Positions 26,396-37,228 of a stretch of DNA of 49,602 nucleotides are shown here, one piece after another (position 1 is the stretch's first letter; each line of letters begins with the position of its first letter). The notes beneath the pieces were generated by a model. It had not been told where the DNA came from, ran no database searches, and was given only the letters and a program-made list of their open reading frames with translations. This DNA comes from Methylocystis sp. (GTDB lineage Bacteria > Pseudomonadota > Alphaproteobacteria > Rhizobiales > Beijerinckiaceae). Made by a program: the position numbers and the translations under genes. The stretch lies in the NCBI RefSeq assembly GCF_021731785.1, contig NZ_JAKFWS010000058.1:1-49602 (forward strand). The letters are read 5' to 3'.

Positions 26396-28033
26396 ATGGC
26401 TGCAAAAGACGTCCGTTTCGCCACTGACGCCCGCGACCGCATCATGCGAGGCGTCGAGATCCTCAACAACGCAGTGAAGATCACGCTCGGTCCCAAGGGC
26501 CGCAACGTCGTGATCGAGAAGAGCTTCGGCGCCCCGCGCATCAGCAAGGACGGCGTCACCGTCGCCAAGGAAATCGAGCTTGCCGATAGGTTCGAAAACC
26601 TCGGCGCTCAGCTCGTCCGCGAAGTCGCCTCCAAGCAGAACGACATCGCTGGCGACGGCACCACGACGGCGACGGTTCTCGCCGCTTCGATCGCCCGCGA
26701 AGGCTCCAAGGCAGTCGCCGCGGGCCTCAACCCGATGGATCTGAAGCGCGGCGTCGATCTCGCCGTCGAAGCCATCGTCGCCGATCTCAAGCAGCATTCG
26801 AAAAAGGTCACCTCAAACGACGAGATCGCCCAGGTCGGCACGATTTCGGCGAACGGCGACAGCTTCATCGGCGAAGAAATCGCCAAGGCGATGCAGAAGG
26901 TCGGCAATGAAGGCGTGATCACGGTCGAAGAGGCCAAGAGCCTCGAAACCGAGACCGACATCGTCGAAGGCATGCAGTTCGACCGCGGCTATCTCTCGCC
27001 CTACTTCATCACCAACGCCGAGAAGATGATCGCGGAACTCGACGAGCCCTACATTCTCATCCACGAGAAGAAGCTGTCGACGCTGCAGCCGCTGCTGCCG
27101 ATCCTCGAAGCCGTGGTGCAGACCGGCAAGCCGCTGCTCATCGTCGCCGAGGATATTGAAGGCGAAGCGCTGGCGACGCTCGTCGTCAACAAGCTGCGCG
27201 GCGGCTTGAAGATCGCGGCCGTCAAGGCGCCGGGCTTCGGCGATCGCCGCAAGGCGATGCTCGAAGACATCGCGATCCTGACCGGCGGCCAGATGATCGC
27301 CGAGGACCTCGGCATCAAGCTCGAAAACGTCACGCTCGCCATGCTCGGCCGCGCCAAGCGCGTGCGCATCGAGAAGGAGAACACGACGATCATCGACGGC
27401 GCCGGCGAGAAGAAGGACATCGAGGCGCGCATCTCCCAGATCAAGGGCCAGATCGAGGAGACGACCTCCGACTACGACCGCGAGAAGCTGCAGGAGCGTC
27501 TGGCGAAGCTGGCGGGCGGCGTCGCGGTGATCCGCGTCGGCGGCGCGACCGAGGTCGAAGTGAAGGAAAAGAAGGACCGCGTCGACGACGCCCTCAACGC
27601 CACCCGCGCGGCGGTCGAGGAAGGCGTGTCGCCGGGCGGCGGCGTGGCGCTGCTGCGCGCCATCAAGGCGCTTAGCGGCGTCAAGGTCGGCAATCCGGAT
27701 CAGCAGACCGGCGTCGACATCGTCCGTAAGGCGATCCAGGCGCCGGCGCGCCAGATCGTCGACAACGCCGGCGGCGACGGCGCCGTGGTGGTCGGCAAGC
27801 TGCTCGAATCTTCCGAATACGGCTACGGCTTCGACGCGCAGAAGGGCGAGTATGGCGATCTGATGAAGCTTGGCATCATCGACCCAACCAAGGTCGTGCG
27901 CACCGCGCTGCAGGACGCCGCTTCGATCGCCGGTCTGATCATCACCACCGAGGCGACGATCACCGAAGCGCCGAAGAAGGAAGGCCCGCCCGCCATGCCG
28001 GGCGGCGGCGGCATGGGCGGCATGGACTTCTAG
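26396..28033 (+). CDS. groEL: chaperonin GroEL
   Basis: 545 residues, full length. The equatorial ATP-binding motif ([28 protein letters not shown]) is intact, as are the apical segments ([14 protein letters not shown]) and the C-terminal Gly/Met tail ([10 protein letters not shown]). It forms the 14-mer folding chamber with GroES. The AGGAG eight bases before the ATG fits strong translation. The operon ends at a terminator directly after. Confidence 0.98.
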   Translation: MAAKDVRFATDARDRIMRGVEILNNAVKITLGPKGRNVVIEKSFGAPRISKDGVTVAKEIELADRFENLGAQLVREVASKQNDIAGDGTTTATVLAASIAREGSKAVAAGLNPMDLKRGVDLAVEAIVADLKQHSKKVTSNDEIAQVGTISANGDSFIGEEIAKAMQKVGNEGVITVEEAKSLETETDIVEGMQFDRGYLSPYFITNAEKMIAELDEPYILIHEKKLSTLQPLLPILEAVVQTGKPLLIVAEDIEGEALATLVVNKLRGGLKIAAVKAPGFGDRRKAMLEDIAILTGGQMIAEDLGIKLENVTLAMLGRAKRVRIEKENTTIIDGAGEKKDIEARISQIKGQIEETTSDYDREKLQERLAKLAGGVAVIRVGGATEVEVKEKKDRVDDALNATRAAVEEGVSPGGGVALLRAIKALSGVKVGNPDQQTGVDIVRKAIQAPARQIVDNAGGDGAVVVGKLLESSEYGYGFDAQKGEYGDLMKLGIIDPTKVVRTALQDAASIAGLIITTEATITEAPKKEGPPAMPGGGGMGGMDF

Positions 28034-28060
28034 GCGCTTCGCCGCTCAGCCGACAATCAA

Positions 28061-28094
28061 GGCCCCGGACGATCACGTCCGGGGCCTCTTTTTT
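28061..28094 (+). terminator. groESL intrinsic terminator
   Basis: GGCCCCGGAC / GTCCGGGGCC perfect 10-bp stem with a 6-nt loop, followed by TCTTTTTTT. It starts 27 bp after the groEL stop. Confidence 0.92.
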
Positions 28095-28142
28095 TGCGGC
28101 CTATCGTGGAGGACCGCGCCTTTCCTCATCGAGCGCCGTGTA

Positions 28143-28646
28143 TTAAGCCGCCTTGCGGTTGACGCGCCCTTCGGCAAGCGTAGAGAGTTTGCGGTCGGCA
28201 TTCTTTTCTTCGTCGAGCGTTTCCGCGAGAAGCTGCGCACAGTCTTCGCGGCCAAGCTCCTTAGCCCAGGCGATCAGCGTGCCGTACCGCGTGATCTCGT
28301 AATGTTCGACGGCTTGCGCACTGGCGATTAGCGCGGCGTCCAGCACTTCATTGTCTGCGGTTTCGCCCGAGACCTCATCGGCCTCCTCAAGAATGCCGTC
28401 GATCGCCGGGCAATTGATGCCCTTAGGCGCCACGCCATGCATCTCGAATACTGTCTCGAGCCGGCGCACGTGGTTTTCGGTCTCGGCCAGATGCTGCTCG
28501 AACGCTTCCCTCAGCCGCGGATCGGAGGCTTTCTCGACCATTTCCGGCAGCGCCTTCAGGATCTGGTTCTCGGCGTAGTAGACGTCGCGCAGCATATGCA
28601 CGAACAGATCGTCGATCGTCCTGATGTCTTTTGAGAAGAGGCCCAT
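28143..28646 (-). CDS. DUF892 (YciE/YciF) ferritin-like stress protein
   Basis: 167 residues from the ATG at 28646, with GGAG eight bases upstream. The four-helix DUF892 fold shows paired Glu/His motifs: MLRDVYYAENQILKALPEM, HLAETENHVRRLETVF, EHYEITRYGTLIAWAKELG and LDEEKNADRKLSTLA. YciF-type proteins are ferritin-like and induced by general stress; the metal function is not settled. An EcfG-type promoter about 58 bp upstream matches general stress control. Confidence 0.9.
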   Translation of the reverse strand: MGLFSKDIRTIDDLFVHMLRDVYYAENQILKALPEMVEKASDPRLREAFEQHLAETENHVRRLETVFEMHGVAPKGINCPAIDGILEEADEVSGETADNEVLDAALIASAQAVEHYEITRYGTLIAWAKELGREDCAQLLAETLDEEKNADRKLSTLAEGRVNRKAA

Positions 28647-28703
28647 CGTCCTGCTCCGGTTTAGCGGCGCTTGGATCGCCCGCGCGCCGCAAGCGTGCGT
28701 TGG

Positions 28704-28728
28704 AACGCCGCCGCTGCGGGAATGTTCC
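28704..28728 (-). promoter_or_regulatory. EcfG (general stress sigma) promoter for the DUF892 gene
   Basis: On the minus strand GGAAC-N16-CGTT, the exact consensus for EcfG-type sigma factors of alphaproteobacteria. The -10 ends 58 bp before the DUF892 start codon. Confidence 0.7.
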
Positions 28729-28910
28729 CCTCCCGGAGCGCAAGGAGCGCCAACAAAACCCCGAACTCGGTCTGTGTTTCGCCTCACCCCGCGCGTCGGC
28801 GCGACGCAGGGTCTGGCGCGCCGGAGGCGTTGCCCTGAGGCTTCCGCTCGTTTAGCATGAGCTTCGCGTGCGGCGTCACGCGCGCGTCAGCAAGAATTGG
28901 GAGGACCGAG

Positions 28911-29057
28911 ATGGCGAGCTTACGCACGCCGGTGGAGTCGAACGGAGACTGGGCCGAGCACGTAAAGACCTACAAAACATTTTTGCTGCTGCTGAAGATC
29001 GCGGCGGCGAGCACCGCAGTGGCGCTGCTCGCGCTGTATTTCTTCGTCGCGCGCTAG
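28911..29057 (+). CDS. aa3-type cytochrome c oxidase subunit IV-like small membrane protein
   Basis: 48 residues from the ATG at 28911, with GGGAGG upstream. A polar N-terminal half (GDWAEHVKTYKTFLLLLK) and one transmembrane helix match the bacterial aa3 oxidase subunit IV family. In Rhizobiales a gene of this kind often precedes pntAA, as here. In the solved Rhodobacter/Paracoccus aa3 oxidases this subunit is a single helix with no known catalytic role. Confidence 0.7.
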   Translation: MASLRTPVESNGDWAEHVKTYKTFLLLLKIAAASTAVALLALYFFVAR

Positions 29058-29127
29058 GGCCGCGCTCCGTCTTTCACCGCTGTCGGCGACGCTGGCGGCG
29101 ACGGTTTTTCCGCAACCGGAGTTCGTC

Positions 29128-30255
29128 ATGCGCATCGCCGTATTGGCTGAAACGGATCATTCCGAGCCGCGCGTCGCGGCTACACCTGAGACCGTCAAGA
29201 AATTCATAGGGCTCGGCGCCGACGTGGCGGTCGAGGCCGGCGCGGGCGCCACAGCCGGCTTTTCTGACAACGATTACGCCGCCGCCGGCGCGACGATCGC
29301 AAATGGCGCAGCGGCCGCCCTGTCGGGAGCGGACGTCGCGCTGCGCGTGCGGCGCCCCTCGGCGGCGGAGCTTGCGGGCGCGAAACCCAATCTCGCGGTG
29401 GTCGCGATCATGGATCCCTTTGGCGCGGGGGCTCAGCTTGCCGATCTCGCCAAGAGCGGCGCGATCGCCTTCGCCATGGAGCTGATGCCGCGCATCACGC
29501 GCGCGCAAACCATGGACGTTTTATCGTCGCAAGCCAATCTCGCGGGCTACCGCGCTGTCATTGACGCGATGGCCGAATATGGCCGCTCATTTCCGATGAT
29601 GATGACCGCCGCCGGCACCGTCCCGGCGGCGAAAGTCTTTATAATGGGCGTTGGAGTCGCCGGTTTGCAGGCGATCGCCACGGCGCGCCGGATGGGCGCG
29701 ATCGTCACCGCGACCGACGTGCGGCCGGCGACGAAGGAGCAGGTCGAATCGCTCGGCGCGAAATTCATCGCCGTCGAAAACGAAGAGTTCAAACAGGCCG
29801 AGACCTCCGGCGGCTACGCCAAGGAGATGTCGCCCGAATATCAAAAGGCGCAGGCCGAACTCGTCGCTTCGCACATCGCCAAGCAGGACATCGTCATCAC
29901 GACGGCGCTGATCCCCGGCCGGCCCGCGCCCAAGCTCGTCTCCGCCGAGATGGTGCGCTCGATGCGGCCTGGCTCGGTCATCGTCGATCTTGCGGCCGAG
30001 CGCGGCGGCAACTGCGAATTGACCAAGCCCGGCGAAACAGTGGTCGTCGATGGCGTGAAGATTCTCGGCGCGCTCAACCTCGCCGGCCGCATGGCGTCGA
30101 CGGCGTCGAGCCTTTACGCCAAGAATTTGCTGGCCTTCGTCGAGACGCTCGTCTCGAAGGACACAAAGCAGCTCGCCATCAATTGGGACGACGAACTTGT
30201 CAAGGCGACCGCGCTGACCCGCGACGGCGCCGTCGTCGACGAACGATTCAAATAA
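29128..30255 (+). CDS. pntAA: NAD(P) transhydrogenase alpha subunit part 1
   Basis: 375 residues, the NAD(H)-binding domain I as a separate chain, the alphaproteobacterial (Rhodospirillum) arrangement. It contains VFIMGVGVAGLQAIATARRMGAIVTATDVRP and the mobile-loop region near YAKEMSPEYQ. PntAA-PntAB-PntB couple proton re-entry to NADPH formation, which suits a methanotroph needing NADPH for biosynthesis. It is the first of three genes with short spacers. Confidence 0.96.
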   Translation: MRIAVLAETDHSEPRVAATPETVKKFIGLGADVAVEAGAGATAGFSDNDYAAAGATIANGAAAALSGADVALRVRRPSAAELAGAKPNLAVVAIMDPFGAGAQLADLAKSGAIAFAMELMPRITRAQTMDVLSSQANLAGYRAVIDAMAEYGRSFPMMMTAAGTVPAAKVFIMGVGVAGLQAIATARRMGAIVTATDVRPATKEQVESLGAKFIAVENEEFKQAETSGGYAKEMSPEYQKAQAELVASHIAKQDIVITTALIPGRPAPKLVSAEMVRSMRPGSVIVDLAAERGGNCELTKPGETVVVDGVKILGALNLAGRMASTASSLYAKNLLAFVETLVSKDTKQLAINWDDELVKATALTRDGAVVDERFK

Positions 30256-30293
30256 CCGCCTGCGCGCACAACAAACTAAAGGGGCGTTAAGCG

Positions 30294-30746
30294 ATGACCG
30301 ACTCTACGCAACAGCTGCTTGAGAAGGCGCAGGCGGCGGCCGAGGCCGCCCGCCATCTCGCCGAACAAGCGCAGCACTATTCGGACGAACTTGCGCATAC
30401 GGCCGCTGCGGTCGCAGCGCATGGGCTAGCCGGCGGCGCCATCGATCCTTTTGTCTTCCGCGTGGCGATCTTCGCCATGGCGGTGTTCGTCGGCTATTAC
30501 GTCGTCTGGTCGGTGACGCCGGCTCTGCATACGCCGCTGATGTCGGTCACGAACGCGATTTCTTCTGTGATCATCGTCGGCGCGCTGCTCGCGGCGGGCG
30601 TCGAAGGCACGACCGCCGCCGAGGCTTCCGGCTCGTGGTGGGCGAACGCCTTCGGTTTTGTCGCCGTCATTCTCGCCAGCGTGAACATCTTCGGCGGCTT
30701 CCTGGTCACCGAACGCATGCTCGCCATGTACAAGAAGAAGGGCTGA
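30294..30746 (+). CDS. pntAB: NAD(P) transhydrogenase alpha subunit part 2
   Basis: 150 residues. An Ala/Gln/Glu-rich N-terminal extension of about 45 residues precedes the membrane part of domain II: helices near 50-70, 82-102 and 112-142, with the conserved [26 protein letters not shown]. It anchors the NAD-binding chain in the membrane. The extension is longer than in the Rhodospirillum protein. Confidence 0.94.
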   Translation: MTDSTQQLLEKAQAAAEAARHLAEQAQHYSDELAHTAAAVAAHGLAGGAIDPFVFRVAIFAMAVFVGYYVVWSVTPALHTPLMSVTNAISSVIIVGALLAAGVEGTTAAEASGSWWANAFGFVAVILASVNIFGGFLVTERMLAMYKKKG

Positions 30747-30750
30747 CGCC

Positions 30751-32148
<1,398 letters not shown>

Positions 32149-32172
32149 GCCTCTTTACCGACCCGAAAACAG

Positions 32173-32209
32173 AACGCCCGGGAGTTTCCTCCCGGGCGTT
32201 TCCTTTTTT
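32173..32209 (+). terminator. pnt operon terminator
   Basis: AACGCCCGGGAG / CTCCCGGGCGTT perfect 12-bp stem with a TTTC loop, followed by TCCTTTTTT. Confidence 0.92.
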
Positions 32210-32267
32210 GTCGTCCCGGCGCATGCGGCGTTCGCGCGAAGCGAAACTTCCCGCTTCGCGCTGGAGA

Positions 32268-34898
32268 CTATTCCCAGTTCCAGGCGACCGGCTGGAACCA
32301 GCCGCCGAATTCCGGCCAGCCTTCATTTCCCGTGTAGAAAATGCCCGGCACATTCTTGCCCGTGCCATATTCATACTTCGCCGAGAAGATGAAGGTGCGC
32401 TGCGGATAGGGGTGGAATAACGCGAACTTGTAGTTGTTCACATTGTCGATGCCGGCGTCGAACGACCATCGGTCGCTGTATTTGTAATGCGCGTGCAGAT
32501 CGACCATGAAGAACCGATCCGACGAGCCGAAGATGCCATGCACGAGATCGTTGTTGGCGAGCGTGCGCCAAATGCGATCCTGCCAGCGCATCGCCACCGT
32601 GAACGCCCAACTGTCAGTCGGGCGATAGGTGACGCCGAAATCCCAGCGCCATTTCGGCACGCCCGGCGCGTTCTTGCCGGCGACCGACGTAGCCCAGGGA
32701 AACTCGAAACTGGTGCCGAACGGCGATGCTGCGGATGGCGCCGAAGGCTGCCAGCGGCTGAACGAGATCACACGTGAATTGACGAAAGTGACGCTGCCGA
32801 ACAGTTGGAGCCCCTTGTAATAGACGTTGTCCTTCTGCCAGGCGAACTCCGCGCCGGTGTTGCGGATGCGGTCGACGTTGATATTGGCGGTGGCCTGAAA
32901 GGCGGATCCGGGAACGATCGTGAAGTTGCTGATGATCGCGTCGCGCGCTTCTTCATCGAAGAGCGACAGCCGCGCCCAGCTGTCGGGACCAAGACTGCGC
33001 TGAAAGACGATCTCCTTGGTCAGAGCGGTCTCGGGACGCAGATTGGGATTGGGATTGGTGACGAATCCCGTCGCGCCCGGCGTCGCGGTGAGATTATAGA
33101 GCTCGCGCACGGTCGGAAACCGATTGGCCATGCCGACATTGCTGGTGATCGTCCAGTACGGATCCGCCTCCCAGCGCAGCGACGCCTTCGGCGAAACCCG
33201 CGTTGAATAGAGATTGGGCTGGAAGATCGGCAACATGGTCGCGACCGTCGCTGTGGAGCCGGTGGCGGCGGCGTTCAAACCGCCAAGGAGCTGATTATAA
33301 CCGTCGGACGCCTGCCAATGTTCGCCGCGAACGCCGAGCGTCAGCTTCAAGTCTGGACGCAAGCGGATTGCGTCCTGCGCCCAGAGCGCCTGTGTGCGCG
33401 TCGTGCCGCTGCCGACCGACTGGACGACGCCATATGACGACGCCATGCCCGCCCCCCAATTCGTCGTGAGCCAGATCGGATTGTTGGAGTGGTATTGATC
33501 GCCGTGTATGCCGAAGCTGACGTCATGCATGCCTTCGGGGCCGTCGGGCCGGTAGATGCCCTTCAAATCCAGGAGCGTCCAATAGGTGCCGGTGAAGATC
33601 GTGTCGCGTCCGGTGAGCGTATAGCCGCCGAAGGGATTGGCGGCGGTCGACGGCACGCCGCTCCAGGCCGAGCGCGATGAACTATAAGGATAGGTGAAGT
33701 GCGAAGCGGAAAGCTCAAAGTCGAAAACGCCCTGCGTATTCGACTTGAGCGCCAGGGAGTTGATCAGGATCGTCTCCTGGTAACGCAGATTAGCGGCGCC
33801 GAAGCCTTGCAGCGTCGTCAAGGGAAGCGCCGCCGCTCCGCCGGGAGGTCCGAAAAGCTCGTTACGCCCGCCCGAAACATAGTTCAGCGGCCATGACACG
33901 CGGTCGCTGTTGAAGACGCCGACCGTATAGACGCCGCGTATCGTCGGCGTGAAGTCATAGGCAACCTTCACCTTGCCATTGATGAAATTTTCCTCCGAGA
34001 TCGAACCCGAGCCGACGATCGACTGCGGCACGCCATAGACGTTCTGCGAGAAGATCGCGCCAGGATAGGGATAGAAGCGGCCGGCGTTTAAGAATTGGAT
34101 TGGCTGGTTGTTGTTCCAGGCGTAATTGAGCGCCACGAAATAAGAGAGATTGCCGATTTTGTCGCCGATGGTGAGCGCCGTCGTCGTCGTCGGCAGGCCG
34201 AGCTGAGCGCCCCACCAGGCGAAGTCCTGAACCGCCACAGTTTGCTTCGCGGTGACCTCAAGATGCTCCGGCATGCGCGTCGTGAATTTGATCACGCCGC
34301 CAATGGAGTTGCCAGGATATTGCGCCGCGTAAGGTCCATAGAGATAGTCGACGCGCTCGATCTCTTCCGGCGAAACAAGGCCCCAGCGCGGCTGGCCGTC
34401 GGTATGGCCGTTGGAGATGAGCTGGCTGATCAGGAGATCGTCGACATAAACCATTGCGCGCGCCGACGAGAGCCCCCAGGTGCGCGTCTGGATCATGCCT
34501 TCATTGCCGCCACGCAATTTGCGGATGAACAGGCTCGGCACATATTTGAGCGCGTCCTGGCTGTCGACGATGTTGATTTTCTCTTTGATGTCGCGCTGCG
34601 TGACGCTCGCGACCGTATTCGGCAATTGCCAGCGCTGAACGAAGGCGGGCTTGCCGTCGGGAAGCGTCGCGGCCCAGATCGACGGCGTCGAAGGAGCTGG
34701 AGCCGGAGCGGGCGCGACATTTGTCGCAACGCCTGGAATCCCGGTCGTCGGGCGCCTGACGGCGCCGCGATGCTGGCCGCCGACGTCAATGGTCGGCAGC
34801 GATTGCTGCGCCGCGGCAGGCGTCACGCAAAGTTCGGAAAACGCAATTATGGTGAGGGTGCCGGCGGAAACGCCGCGCAAGAGCGAGTAGCGAGACAT
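32268..34898 (-). CDS. TonB-dependent outer-membrane receptor
   Basis: 876 residues from the ATG at 34898, with AAGGAAG upstream. A signal peptide (cleavage near TPAAAQ) and a likely TonB box (SLPTIDVGG) precede the plug domain, which contains RTWGLSSARAMVYVDDLLIS and EEIERVDYLYGPYAAQYPGNSIGGVIKF. The 22-strand barrel ends at HPYPQRTFIFSAKYEYG. A further tail of about 31 residues, rich in Gly and Trp, follows and the protein ends in Glu, not the usual aromatic residue. The substrate is unknown. It heads a cluster with DUF2946, ExbB-ExbD-TonB, a BNR protein and a TlpA-like protein; copper is a reasonable guess. Confidence 0.92.
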   Translation of the reverse strand: MSRYSLLRGVSAGTLTIIAFSELCVTPAAAQQSLPTIDVGGQHRGAVRRPTTGIPGVATNVAPAPAPAPSTPSIWAATLPDGKPAFVQRWQLPNTVASVTQRDIKEKINIVDSQDALKYVPSLFIRKLRGGNEGMIQTRTWGLSSARAMVYVDDLLISQLISNGHTDGQPRWGLVSPEEIERVDYLYGPYAAQYPGNSIGGVIKFTTRMPEHLEVTAKQTVAVQDFAWWGAQLGLPTTTTALTIGDKIGNLSYFVALNYAWNNNQPIQFLNAGRFYPYPGAIFSQNVYGVPQSIVGSGSISEENFINGKVKVAYDFTPTIRGVYTVGVFNSDRVSWPLNYVSGGRNELFGPPGGAAALPLTTLQGFGAANLRYQETILINSLALKSNTQGVFDFELSASHFTYPYSSSRSAWSGVPSTAANPFGGYTLTGRDTIFTGTYWTLLDLKGIYRPDGPEGMHDVSFGIHGDQYHSNNPIWLTTNWGAGMASSYGVVQSVGSGTTRTQALWAQDAIRLRPDLKLTLGVRGEHWQASDGYNQLLGGLNAAATGSTATVATMLPIFQPNLYSTRVSPKASLRWEADPYWTITSNVGMANRFPTVRELYNLTATPGATGFVTNPNPNLRPETALTKEIVFQRSLGPDSWARLSLFDEEARDAIISNFTIVPGSAFQATANINVDRIRNTGAEFAWQKDNVYYKGLQLFGSVTFVNSRVISFSRWQPSAPSAASPFGTSFEFPWATSVAGKNAPGVPKWRWDFGVTYRPTDSWAFTVAMRWQDRIWRTLANNDLVHGIFGSSDRFFMVDLHAHYKYSDRWSFDAGIDNVNNYKFALFHPYPQRTFIFSAKYEYGTGKNVPGIFYTGNEGWPEFGGWFQPVAWNWE

Positions 34899-34973
34899 GA
34901 GATTCTTCCTTCTGGCGCCGGTCAAGGCGGCGCGACTGACCCGAACGGCTTTCGCCGCACTCGTTTCGACAGA

Positions 34974-35351
34974 TCAGACGAAGGAAGGAGGTCCGCGCGT
35001 GGGCGCGCTGCGATTTGGCCGGAACAGGACCGGCGTCCGGGCCGGAGGCGCCCGCGGCGCGAGATTGTATTCAATGCCGCGGATCGCGAAAACGGCGTCC
35101 GCCGGCGGCAGCGTGCTCCAACCGATCTGGCAGAGCGCGCAGGCGCAGCCCTCGTCGCGATCCATGTCGCCCGCAGGCGCTTGATCCGCATCGCCCTTGG
35201 CGAGAGACGCCGCGCTCGCCAGCAAATGGCACTTGGCGATCGGGGCGTTAGGCGCGTCAACGGATTTCGACGCCATCGCCTCGCAAGGCATGACGAGCCT
35301 CGCGACGAGCGCTAGGAGTGCGAAGAGAGCGACGAGTTGCCGAATGCGCAT
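34974..35351 (-). CDS. DUF2946-like secreted Cys-rich protein
   Basis: 125 residues with a signal peptide (MRIRQLVALFALLALVARLV). Cys residues occur as CEAM, KCHLLA and GCACALCQIGW; the last is the DUF2946 hallmark, usually a CxxC near the centre. Proteins of this family commonly sit beside TonB-dependent copper receptors, and their biochemical role is unknown. The gene lies 75 bp upstream of the receptor on the same strand, so the two may be cotranscribed. Confidence 0.65.
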   Translation of the reverse strand: MRIRQLVALFALLALVARLVMPCEAMASKSVDAPNAPIAKCHLLASAASLAKGDADQAPAGDMDRDEGCACALCQIGWSTLPPADAVFAIRGIEYNLAPRAPPARTPVLFRPNRSAPTRGPPSFV

Positions 35352-35363
35352 AGGCTCTTGGCG

Positions 35364-35398
35364 AATTCGGCGTCGTTAACTTTAGCGACGCCGGAATT
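35364..35398. promoter_or_regulatory. inverted repeat between divergent DUF2946 genes
   Basis: AATTCGGCGTCG pairs with CGACGCCGGAATT (one bulged base) around a 10-nt loop. It lies 12 bp upstream of the minus-strand DUF2946 start and 77 bp from the plus-strand one. It is a candidate shared operator for the whole cluster. Confidence 0.45.
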
Positions 35399-35475
35399 GC
35401 ACATGAACCGGTAACCCGTGATTTTCCAAGCCTCCTCGCGTTGTCAAAGGTTAAAAAATCAATTAAGAGACAATT

Positions 35476-35892
35476 ATGTCACAGTTGCGCGCCATGCGTC
35501 GGGGATTTCGTGCGGCATTCGCCGTCGCCGCCGTTTACGCGCTAATGTTTTCGCTTCTTTTATCGGGCGCCATGCGGCCCGCGCACGCCTTCGCCGACTC
35601 CGGTGGAGTCGCTTGCGATCATTCCATCTATCTCGCAGGATCGCATATCGCCGCGGCGCAAGATTCGACCGAGGCGAAGCGCCACGGCGCGCCTGCACAG
35701 TCTGGACGTAAATGTCCGGACTGTTGTCTCGCCGCTCACGCGAGCTCCGCGGTTCTGCCCGAGCGCGTGGCTTCGGTCGCACGGCCCGCCGGGCGACCGG
35801 CGACGATCCATCTTAACGCCACCGCCGCACGACCGCCCGAAAGTCTGACGTCGAGCAGCGCGAATGGCGCGCGCGCGCCGCCTTCCAACTAG
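35476..35892 (+). CDS. second DUF2946-like secreted protein
   Basis: 138 residues. Signal peptide or anchor at residues 10-38 (FAVAAVYALMFSLLLSGAM...PAHA). A CDHSIYLAG segment and a KCPDCCLAAHASSAVLPER motif match the DUF2946 CxxC(C) pattern. The His residues near the Cys (CDH, AAH) make metal binding plausible. It is divergent from the first DUF2946 gene and precedes exbB by 161 bp. Confidence 0.6.
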   Translation: MSQLRAMRRGFRAAFAVAAVYALMFSLLLSGAMRPAHAFADSGGVACDHSIYLAGSHIAAAQDSTEAKRHGAPAQSGRKCPDCCLAAHASSAVLPERVASVARPAGRPATIHLNATAARPPESLTSSSANGARAPPSN

Positions 35893-36053
35893 ATTTTCTG
35901 ATATGCGATGGGCTCCAAGCGCGAAGCGCCGGGGTCTGTCCGCGGTTTTCGCCGGTTGAACGGCGCGCATTTCGCGACGACACAATAAAACGAATCTGAC
36001 GCTCCGCCTGCGCGGTCGCCGCAAGCGCGTCCTCAAGAAAACGAGTGAGTGAA

Positions 36054-36698
36054 ATGGATTACAATACGCTTTCCCCTCTCGCCATGTTCCTCAACGCCGG
36101 CCCCGTCGGCAAGGTCGTCATGGCGCTGCTGCTGCTCGCGTCGATCTGGACTTGGGTGCTCATTGTCGAAGGCGTGGTGGCGGTCGTCCGCATCACCAAA
36201 TCGGCCCGCTCCGCTCGCGCAGGCGGAGACGTCGGCGTTCTCGCGCCCGTCGCAGAAGCAGGCCGCGAAGCTTTCGCGCTCGATCTTCCGGACGAGACGA
36301 TCGGCGACAAGCGCGCGCGCATCGCCGATCATATGAGCCGCTCGGCGCGCGAGTTCCTGACTAAGGCGGAAGGCGGACTGCCCAATCTCGCCGTTATCTC
36401 GTCGGTCGCGCCCTTCGTCGGACTTTTCGGCACGGTGTGGGGCATCATGACGAGCTTCGCCAGCATCGCCCAGTCGCAGGACACGAGTCTCGCGGTCGTC
36501 GCGCCGGGCATCGCCGAAGCGCTTGCCGCCACGGCCTATGGACTTGCCGCCGCCATCCCCGCCTCGGTCGGCTACAACCGCATCGGCGCCGCTTTCGCGC
36601 GCGTCGGCCAACAGGTCGCCCACTACATCGAAGACGAGTCTCTTCTGATGTGCAGTGGCCATCAGGCGCGTCCGCGTCGCGATCGGGAGGCTGCATAA
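36054..36698 (+). CDS. exbB: ExbB/TolQ-family proton channel subunit
   Basis: 214 residues. TM1 lies near 20-42 and a cytoplasmic helical domain follows. The signature SVAPFVGLFGTVWGIMTSFASIA and a third helix, LAATAYGLAAAIPASVGYN, complete the MotA/TolQ/ExbB pattern. With ExbD it uses the proton gradient to energise TonB. The ATG at 36054 is preferred over the in-frame GTG at 36045. Its stop overlaps the exbD start by one base (TAATG). Confidence 0.92.
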   Translation: MDYNTLSPLAMFLNAGPVGKVVMALLLLASIWTWVLIVEGVVAVVRITKSARSARAGGDVGVLAPVAEAGREAFALDLPDETIGDKRARIADHMSRSAREFLTKAEGGLPNLAVISSVAPFVGLFGTVWGIMTSFASIAQSQDTSLAVVAPGIAEALAATAYGLAAAIPASVGYNRIGAAFARVGQQVAHYIEDESLLMCSGHQARPRRDREAA

Positions 36699-37228
36699 TG
36701 GGTATGCCCTCACGTCAGCGCCAGAGCGCAACCGAAGGCCTTTATCAGCCGCTCGCCGATATCAATGTGACGCCGCTCGTCGACGTCATGCTGGTGCTGC
36801 TCATCATTTTCATGATCACGGCGCCCTTGCTCGCCAAGGGCGTCAAGGTGAATTTGCCGCAGGCGAGCGCCGCGATGCCGATCAACCAGAAAGAGCCGAT
36901 CGTCGTGACGGTCGGCAAGGAAGGCAAGATCGCGCTTGGCGCGGACGAAACCTCGCCCGAAGCGCTCATCGACGGCATCAAGGTGATGATGGGCGACGAC
37001 CAGACGCGCGTCGTTCATATCCGCGGCGACACGGAGGCCGTCTATGGCGAGGTCGTCGCGGTGATGGATAAGCTCGCGACAAATGGGATCACCCATATCG
37101 CCATCATGACCAACTCGCGCAGCAAGACCGGCCCGGCCACGAAGGGCGCGCCTGGCCACGCGGCGCCTCCAGCGGCCGGCGCTCCGCCGGCGCATGTTCC
37201 AGCCGCGCCCGGAGGGGCGCCGAAATGA
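36698..37228 (+). CDS. exbD: ExbD-family biopolymer transport protein
   Basis: 176 residues. One transmembrane helix (PLVDVMLVLLIIFMITAPLLA) carries the essential proton-carrying Asp29. The periplasmic domain ends in a Pro/Ala tail. GGGAGG lies seven bases before the ATG. It overlaps exbB by one base and tonB by four (ATGA), a tightly coupled trio. Confidence 0.93.
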   Translation: MGMPSRQRQSATEGLYQPLADINVTPLVDVMLVLLIIFMITAPLLAKGVKVNLPQASAAMPINQKEPIVVTVGKEGKIALGADETSPEALIDGIKVMMGDDQTRVVHIRGDTEAVYGEVVAVMDKLATNGITHIAIMTNSRSKTGPATKGAPGHAAPPAAGAPPAHVPAAPGGAPK

